Source of the DNA: Leucaena leucocephala
Lineage: Eukaryota > Streptophyta > Magnoliopsida > Fabales > Fabaceae
NCBI GenBank assembly: GCA_037074615.1
Contig: CM073551.1
Location: forward strand, 14,631,750-14,695,749
Direction of reading: 5' to 3'
DNA length: 64,000 nucleotides
A program made the position numbers and the translations under genes. This document shows, one piece after another, positions 57,008 through 64,000 of this stretch (position 1 is its first letter; every line of letters starts with the position of its first letter). The notes below the pieces were generated by a model. The model had not been told where the DNA came from. It ran no database searches and worked only from the letters and a program-made list of their open reading frames with translations.

Positions 57008-59083
57008 GGGCCTGTTTGGTTCATGAAAAGGGTTAGAATAGAAAGGAAGAGAATAGAATGAAAAATTACCGACTGAGTGAATGTTTAGTTGGCATTGGAA
57101 AAGAAAATATTTCATGGAAAATTTTATGTTTGGTTGATTAGAAGTTATCAAAAATTAGGTAGGAAAACAATCCAATGACCTTATTACTCTTAATGAGTAT
57201 TTATTAATAAATTCATATTCTAATTTAAAAATCAAAATATTAAAAAATTCAATTACTCATATAATAATTCATAAGTCCTAAAAATTATAATTTAAATAAA
57301 TATAAATATTCAATATAAATATAAAAATTATTATAAATATTAAATAATTAATAATAATTATATTAATTATTTCTCAGACTACACTTGAATGATTATTTTA
57401 GTGTGCACCTCTTTGAAATACTGACACCTCAAAATTGCCTTTGGATATATCCGTCACTTCGCCAAACTTCTTTTGCCTCTTCTTTTTGGGATGAGGGACT
57501 CAATTCAACTGTTGAAATCTAGTCGATTGTGCTCCTTATGACAATTGAGAAAAATTTTCAAAAAAAAAATTAATTGATAAAGAATATTTATGATAAAAGG
57601 TTACTTATTAATAAGCTTATCCATAAATAAAATATTTATCGATGAATATAAATAAGCTTATCAATAAATCAAATATTTATCAATAAGTTTATCAAATGAG
57701 AAAGAAATTTGTGAAAAGAATTTATTTTCTAAAGTGCATTTATCGAATATCTATTCAATAAGGTTACTTATCGATAAAGTCTTCAATAAATTAACAACAG
57801 AATACATAAGTTTAAAGAAATGCTTCAAGATTTATTAATAAATTATTCAATAAGTATATTTATCGAATAACTCTTCGATAAATAATGTATTATGAAATAT
57901 ATTGATAAGTCTAAAAATATATATTTTGAAAGAATATTTTTAAAAGAGTTTTTTGATAAGGATATTTATCAAAATTCTATTCGATAAATCTAAAACTATG
58001 TGAATGAAATTCATTGAAGATTTATCAAAGAACTTTTTGAGAAGACTGATTATCGAAGAATTGCTCGATAAAATTTAATATTATTTCAATGTAATTTATC
58101 AGTAATTTATCAAAGATATTTTCGATAAGACACTTCTTTGATGAACTATTCGATAAGATAAATAAAATGATTTTATTAAACCAGACTTTGAGGTTTGATA
58201 ATATGGTGGGGTTGATTGATTTTCAGTGACTGGTCGGAGCTGGTACGTAAAACTTCAAATGCAGTGATGAGCAACCGCATGAAGAAATCAGCAGTAGTAC
58301 ATGATTTTCGTCACCATATATGCCAATGCTTGTGTTTGTTTATTCGTAAGTTCATTAGTTCAGTTTGGCTTGTTCAGTAGCTTTCACCAACAAAAAACAT
58401 GTCAGGTTGAAGTTATAATTAAGTAGCTAAATTTCTGCTAGTTCAGGGCTTTAGGCTTTGAACCGTCATTGTAATATTTCAATTCCTGTGAGTAGCAAGT
58501 CCTATTGAACAGTACAATATTACTTTGATAGTCAAGTTGAGAGTCAAGTTGAGAGTCAAGCTTCAGTCTTATCGAAAAGACTTTATTATTTCATGGTTTA
58601 TCGAAAAGTCTTATTGGTAAACTTCAAAGTCTTATAGAAAAACTTCAAACTCATTTCAATTCCTGGTTTAGTGGTTTATTTCTTTTGACATTCTATTGTA
58701 ATATTTCAATTCCAAGTTTAGTGGTTTCCTTCGTGAACAGATTTTTATATATCGTACACTCCACTCCATGAGCTTCGGACATAGCATAGACTTATTCCAA
58801 TAAATTTTTCGCAGCTAGGACCTCAAAGTTCAACTTGATCACTCCAATGTATTTCTTATATAATCATAGGATAAATTTACATTTAACACTTTGGCGCTAT
58901 AAAGAAAAAATAGGATCCTACTAAAATAGGCGGGATTTGATTTCCCCACCATTAAAGAAAAATCAGGGGAGACAAAAAAATTGGTTCCTAAAAAATAGGT
59001 GAACCAAACATTCGCTGTTGAGAGAGAAAGTTAAATTTTCCTTTTCCTTCCTTAGAGTTTTAGCAAACCAAATGAGCTCTAGT
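57008..59083. mobile_element. Nested MITE-like element with large internal insertion
   Basis: The ends GGGCCTGTTTGGTTC and CAAACCAAATGAGCTC are imperfect inverted repeats typical of PIF-like or related MITEs. Inside, 57500-58900 is different sequence that ends with TTTAACACTTTGGCGCT near 58890. That could be an LTR end plus the start of a primer site, but no matching TG start was found. No duplication was identified at the MITE ends. Confidence 0.4.
57560..58145. repeat. Array of TTATCGA...TCGATAA hairpin units
   Basis: At least eight ATCGAT/TTCGATAA-type motifs occur in 600 bases. Clear hairpins are TTTATCGA/TCGATAAA at 57859-57882, ATTTATC/GATAAAT at 57964-57989 and TTATCGA/TCGATAA at 58050-58071. 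There is no protein frame. Confidence 0.6.
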
Positions 59084-59493
59084 TAGCTAAATATTAGCAA
59101 TATCGACATGATTATTATCTTCATCTTCATCTCACTACAATTAGGCTCTTCTTCAATGGCAAAAATATTAAGGTTTTCGTCTTCATCACTATTATATAAA
59201 GTAAAGTCTTGCAATCAATATAATTTATAGGGAGATTAAATAATATTTGGAATTTTAAACTGGAGATAGTTGATATTAATAATTTATAAGGTTTTAATTT
59301 TTTGACATGAAAAAATAGAAGGGCTTAAAAGGGCCCTATGCCCTAACAAGTTGTCCCTTTTATTTTTGGCCTCTAAATAGTAGTTTTTTTATGCCTAATT
59401 TTATTTTTCACCACTTAAAACTTAAATTTGATCTTCCCCTTAAATGAATTTAAAAAAATTAGCCCGATGGGCTCGGCCAGTTTGACGGCTCTA

Positions 59494-61019
59494 CTTATAA
59501 TAGCTATTTAATTGATTTGAGTAAATTTAAAAAGATAAATAAATTATTTAATTATAAGAAATATGACTTGGTCTCTTTTAATGTATAATATTATATTATA
59601 TGTCAATTTATAAATTAGATAAATTATGATAATAATAAATATTATATATAAATTGAATTAATATCTTATATTTGAAACAAATATTAATCTTCTAACTAAC
59701 TTCTATAATTAAGAACAAAAAATATAGTTCAACGAAGCATTAAACTCATTATATATATTTCATTCATTATATTTCGTAAAAAAAGTTGATTATTGAACCT
59801 TATATTTCGTTGCAATCCAGATTTTTTTTTCACTACAACAATATATAATCTTCAAGATGATTTAATACAAATATATTCATATATTTTTAATTGAAATTTA
59901 CGTAATTTTTATATTTTAATTGGTCTTGTACAATGTTTTCATTTCAAATTTATCAATTGAATAAAATTCAAAATATAAAAGATAATAATTTTGATACATG
60001 TAGATGACTCCAAACTTCAACCAAATGAAGAAAAAAAAAAAAGACTGACACCAAACTTTGACTCGTCTCTATTAAATGTTTAGGGAAATGAGCCGTTAGT
60101 AGTCAGCTCATTTTAAAAATATAATTAATACATTAAAATATTTAAAAATATAGATAATATTTTAAATTAATTTTAGAGATATAATTAATATTTTAAATTA
60201 TTTAAATTATTATAATTTTATTTTTTCGCTAATAAAAATTTAATTTTTATTTAATACATGCCACTTAAATGTTTTATTTTAATATATTATTATTTAAAAT
60301 AATACATATATAATATTATTTTAATAAATTATACTGAATAAACTATAAAATTTCTCGATATTCATATATAAATTTTATACAATGTTAATTTTAAAATTTA
60401 TTCAATATTCTTTTTAAACAATATGACACATATACCTTTTAAATAATAATATGTTAAAATAAAAAACTTACATAATATATATCGGACTAAAATTTGTGTT
60501 TCTGTCAGTAAAATGGTAGAATTATACTAATTTAAAATATTTTAGGGTACTGGTTACACCTCCAAAATAAATTCGGGGTGTTAATTACACTTTTAAATAT
60601 TTTATGGTACTAATTATTTTTTCAAAATTAGTTTAAGGTACTATATACATATTTACTCTTAATTTTTTACCAATGAGTTATGAACTTCCTTTTACAATTA
60701 CATTGCAATTATAACATTATTTATTTATTATTGATATATGCCTAACTATATGTCATTTTTTGTAATAACAATTATGTTATATTTTAATATAAATATATTC
60801 TCATCTAAAATATTTTTTAAATAATTTTAATACATATTTTTATGTTTTAATGGAAAATATTCTAATAAAACTTAAATTAATTTGAAGCGTATTTTTAATA
60901 AATTACAATTATAATTTTATAAAATTTTGAAGAAATATATTTAATTTATTTTTCATTTGAATTAATATTGAAAATTGATTTTTGATGTAGGAAAAAGTTA
61001 CTTAAATTACTAGTTTATT
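59494..61019. other. AT-rich spacer, nothing recognised
   Basis: Very AT-rich. No credible ORF, RNA gene or element end was found. Confidence 0.5.
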
Positions 61020-61570
61020 ATATAGTATATTTGGATAGATTTTTAAAAAATGACTTATAGAAAAAAAAATTTAGATAGCTTTTAGAAAAAGGTTTATAGA
61101 GAAGAGTTTATGGAAAAAAAATGAGTGTTTAGATAATTATTAGCAGAAAGACTTTTATAATTAGTAAATTACTAGAAAGAATATAATTTTATTAAAAATA
61201 GAAGAGATACGAGTGTGGAGAAGAGAGAAGAGATATGAGAGATAGTGAAAAAGATAAATGAGAGGTAAAAGGGTGAAAATGAGAGATGAGAGATGAGAGA
61301 TGAGAGGGTAGAGAAGAGAGATGATGGATGAGAGAAAAGAGATGGTATAAGAAAAAATAAAAGTAAATTAATAATTGGGTAGTTCATAATCTCTTTTACT
61401 TTTCAGAAACTACTCTCTTTAACTTATCTAAAATTTTAATTTTAAAATATAATTTAGTCTAAATTTTTTTTAAATAAATTTAATTATTTATTTTAAAAAA
61501 ATTTTAAATTAAAATTTGAGTTAAATTTTTTTTAAAACTTTAATTTTTTTATTTGTCAAATACGCACTAT
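61020..61570. mobile_element. PIF/Harbinger-type MITE, diverged third copy
   Basis: This shares the order of the complete copy at 16044-16568: a TATTTGGATAG-like left end, GTTTAGATAATTATTAGCAG, TTAGTAAATTACTAGAAAG, an AG-rich tract (61195-61340), ATTAATAATTGGGTAG and a TGTCAAATACGCAC right end. It ends about 155 bases before the start codon of the kinase gene, so it may form part of that gene's promoter. Confidence 0.65.
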
Positions 61571-61724
61571 ATATATTTTCCCGTGAAGATACTTCCCCGT
61601 AGATAAGAACAAATAGTGACGTGAATAAATGGTTTGTGTTCATTTATTTTCTATTGGTCGTTTTATTTTCCTCAATAGTTGTTTTTCAGATTTGGATTTG
61701 CACAAGCTTGAAGCAACGAGAGCC

Positions 61725-64000
61725 ATGACTTTAGTCGCCGTGGCACCACCGTCTTCCGCCGTGGGGCCACCATGTCCTTCATGGATATCCAAACGAAGTA
61801 ACCCAAGAAGAAGAAGCTTCTTCAATGGCAGAAGAAGTAGCTTTAGAAGGCTAAAACTACCTCCTCGAGCTGCTCTGGTTGAGGCAACACCGAGCTCCGG
61901 CGTGCCTGCGCTAAGAAATGGGTCGTCTTCCGTTAAGGTCCTTGCGCTTCCGGCGGACCGAGCTGATGACTTGCAGGCCGAGGCCAGAGCCATGGCGCGT
62001 TCGGCCAATGCTTCTGTCTATAGCGCTAAGCTCCTAGCCGAGAAATATGGGTCTCAGCCATTGAAGGTATTCTACTAAGGCAAACTTTATTTTGGTTGAA
62101 GGTCCTGGTGGATATCAATTTGGTTCTTCTCTAATTATTTCTTTCAGTTCAGCTGTTCCATTCTTAAAATGCTATAATGATTGAGACAGGGCATTCTCTC
62201 TACATACGACCAAAATTTGATCTTAATCAAGTAAGAAGTGTCAAATAATTTCCAAATCATCCTAATGCTAGGTTTGGTGTTCAATTTTGTATGAAAGTAG
62301 AATGCCTTAGGATTTTGATGACATCGAAAGAACCCGCTTGTGGATGACCAAATTGGAAGTCCACAACTGAGTTTCGTGCAAATATCGATTCTTTTTTTTA
62401 CTATCGCTTGTGGGTGAAATCGTGTATATTGGGATAATTTGATCCTTTTCCGTATTGAATAGGTGGCGGGAAGGACCCTGCAAGTTCTTTCTGCTTTAGG
62501 TGTATTTGCGTTCCAGCTATTCTTAGACAAAAGCAATGGATTTGTTGATCAAAATAAAAGAGTTCGTGCGGCTGAGCTCCGGACCATATTCACACGGCTG
62601 GGACCAACTTTTGTGAAATTGGGACAGGGCTTGTCTACCAGACCTGACCTCTGCCCACCTGAGTATCTGGAGGAGCTCGCTGAACTTCAAGTATTATGTT
62701 CCTCCCCTTAACTTCGTTCATTCAGAAACATGGAAAAACTTTTAATGTTCTTTTGTAAAGCTTGTTTCAGTCATTCATTAATTTTGCATTTGTGAGAATT
62801 TTGACTGTTTCAGTGATCAATATAACCATGATGCATGATAAGCTCTTCAGTAATTCATTGAGGCATATGGCTTTGCTTTGGGACATAAATTCTGTGAAAA
62901 TTTGTTTGCCTTGTAGGGTAGCATCATATGCCCTGTATTGTCAATTATGATATAATGCTATACAGATGAACATGGAAATGTAGGATTTTTGTATAATTTG
63001 TGGTTCTTGTTATTTTCTAGGATGGTTTACCCACGTTTCCTAATGAAGAGGCCTTTTCTTGCATCGAAAGGGAATTAGGACTATCTCTTGAGTCCATTTT
63101 CTCTTCAATATCGCCATCTCCCATAGCAGCAGCCAGTTTGGGTCAAGTGTACAAAGCTCGGCTGAAGTACTCTGGGAAACTTGTGGCTGTCAAGGTGCAA
63201 CGCCCTGGCATTGAAGAAGCTATAGGATTGGACTTCTTTCTGATAAGAGGCCTAGGATTTTTCATAAACAAATATGTTGACATAATCACCACTGATGTTG
63301 TTGCTCTTATTGATGAATTTGCACGGAGAGTTTTTCAAGAGCTCAACTATGTTCAGGTCAGTTCTTCAATCTGTAACTGAGTGATTTTATTGCAGGAAAC
63401 GAAAGACCTTTTGCCTGTTGTGAATAACAATACAGATAACTTCTATTGCTCTTTTTCTCATCATATTTCTTTGTGGAATTATTAAAAAAACTTATAAAAA
63501 TACCCAACACTTAGCCTTCAACAGACCCATTGTCAGACTTTTCACTGCTTGCTTTATGTGCTTTTAAGGACTCAAGCATCTGATGACTGTTTTATTCTCT
63601 CTCTGAAATTCAAAACTTTCTCAAAGTGGTGTGTGCATGTATGTTAACCAATGATGCTAAAGTAATTGCAATTTTTTGGAATTTAAAGTTAATTTTGACA
63701 GGCTCCTGCAGGAGGGACAAAATGCTAGGAGGTTCAGAAAATTGTATGCTGACAAGGAAGATATCTTTGTCCCTGATGTTTTCTGGGATTATACAAGTGC
63801 CAAAGTACTGACAATGGAATGGGTAGATGGAGTCAAACTAAATCAGCAGGAGGCTATAGAGAGGCAAGGATTAAAGGTCTTGGATCTTGTAAACACAGGC
63901 ATCCAGTGCAGTCTTAGACAGCTACTTGAGTATGGATATTTCCATGCAGATCCTCATCCTGGGAATCTTTTGGCAACACCTGATGGAAAGCTTGCTTTTC
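61725..64000 (+). CDS. ABC1K3: ABC1-family atypical kinase, plastid, ABC1K3-like (3'-truncated by window end)
   Basis: Four exons join in phase 0: 61725-62066, 62463-62690, 63021-63356 and 63712 to beyond 64000. All introns have GT...AG ends. The 398 visible residues begin with a Ser/Arg-rich, acid-poor segment of about 55 residues, typical of a chloroplast transit peptide. ABC1/UbiB hallmarks follow: KLGQGLSTRPDLCPPEYLEE (KxGQ motif, end of exon 2), AAASLGQVYKA (Ala-rich loop replacing the P-loop) and VAVKVQRPG (invariant Lys) in exon 3. YFHADPHPGN (catalytic loop) is in exon 4, followed by TPDGKLAF. The family phosphorylates or regulates prenyl-lipid metabolism; ABC1K3 members sit in plastoglobules and affect plastoquinone and tocopherol. 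Start chosen at 61725 because upstream codons (from 61629) look like leader sequence. No stops or frameshifts. The family is certain; the K3 subgroup is recalled, not aligned. Confidence 0.88.

Larger units (their letters stand above)
56594..59493. mobile_element. hAT-like element with internal insertions
   Basis: The left terminus TAGATCTGTCAA and right terminus TTTGACGGCTCTA are imperfect inverted repeats of the TAGAGCCGTCAA type. Both are followed inwards by GGCC/GGGC-rich phrases. The flanks CTTAATAT and CTTATAAT agree at 6 of 8 positions, consistent with an old 8-bp duplication. There is no transposase. Part of the 2.9-kb interior belongs to a second, nested MITE-like element. Confidence 0.6.

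Noticed and set aside
62144..62536. 130-codon minus-strand ORF over ABC1K intron 1 and exon 2
   Set aside because: Antisense to a clearly conserved exon and an intron; no domain.

Overview
The window is nuclear DNA of a flowering plant, almost certainly a eudicot. The evidence is long AT-rich intergenic sequence, Ty1/copia and Ty3/gypsy LTR retrotransposons, CACTA, hAT and PIF-like DNA transposons, and one intron-containing nuclear gene with a plastid-type N-terminus. The species cannot be fixed from sequence alone. No bacterial operon, CRISPR array or RNA gene was seen.

Layout. 1-3281: 5' part of a decayed gypsy-type element on the minus strand (gag relic, long non-coding leader, tRNA-Met primer site, 402-bp LTR). 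3282-6328: AT-rich spacer with a truncated hAT-type repeat and one unexplained GC-richer ORF. 6329-9412: long inverted-repeat element carrying a broken copy of a host nucleotide-sugar/triose-phosphate-translocator-like gene. 9695-10492: non-autonomous hAT element with a perfect 8-bp target duplication. 13868-36269: Ty1/copia element interrupted twice by one family of gypsy element with very large (3.6 kb) LTRs: a solo LTR inside gag (target duplication AAAAG) and a complete, very young copy between integrase and reverse transcriptase (target duplication ATATA). An 82-bp duplication flanks the copia element. 36270-39276: LTR-like non-coding repeat. 39277-48110: LINE fragment split by a CACTA transposon (40943-47797) that carries a rearranged fragment of a host DnaJ gene. 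48988-55935: second CACTA family, one copy nested in another, plus an RTE-type LINE fragment with a 17-bp target duplication. 56594-59493: hAT-like element with further insertions. 61020-61570: MITE. 61725-64000: the only intact-looking host gene, an ABC1-family atypical kinase (ABC1K3-like), running off the right edge.

The most unusual signal is in the non-coding interior of the large-LTR gypsy element. Several sets of short repeats each keep a constant loop while the two stem arms vary together (27283-27432, 27635-27734, 30242-30378). The related element at the left edge has the same kind of unit (770-834, 1391-1453). This suggests a structured leader RNA, or a repeat generator that copies by inversion. 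Two independent captures of host gene fragments by DNA transposons are the other main results.
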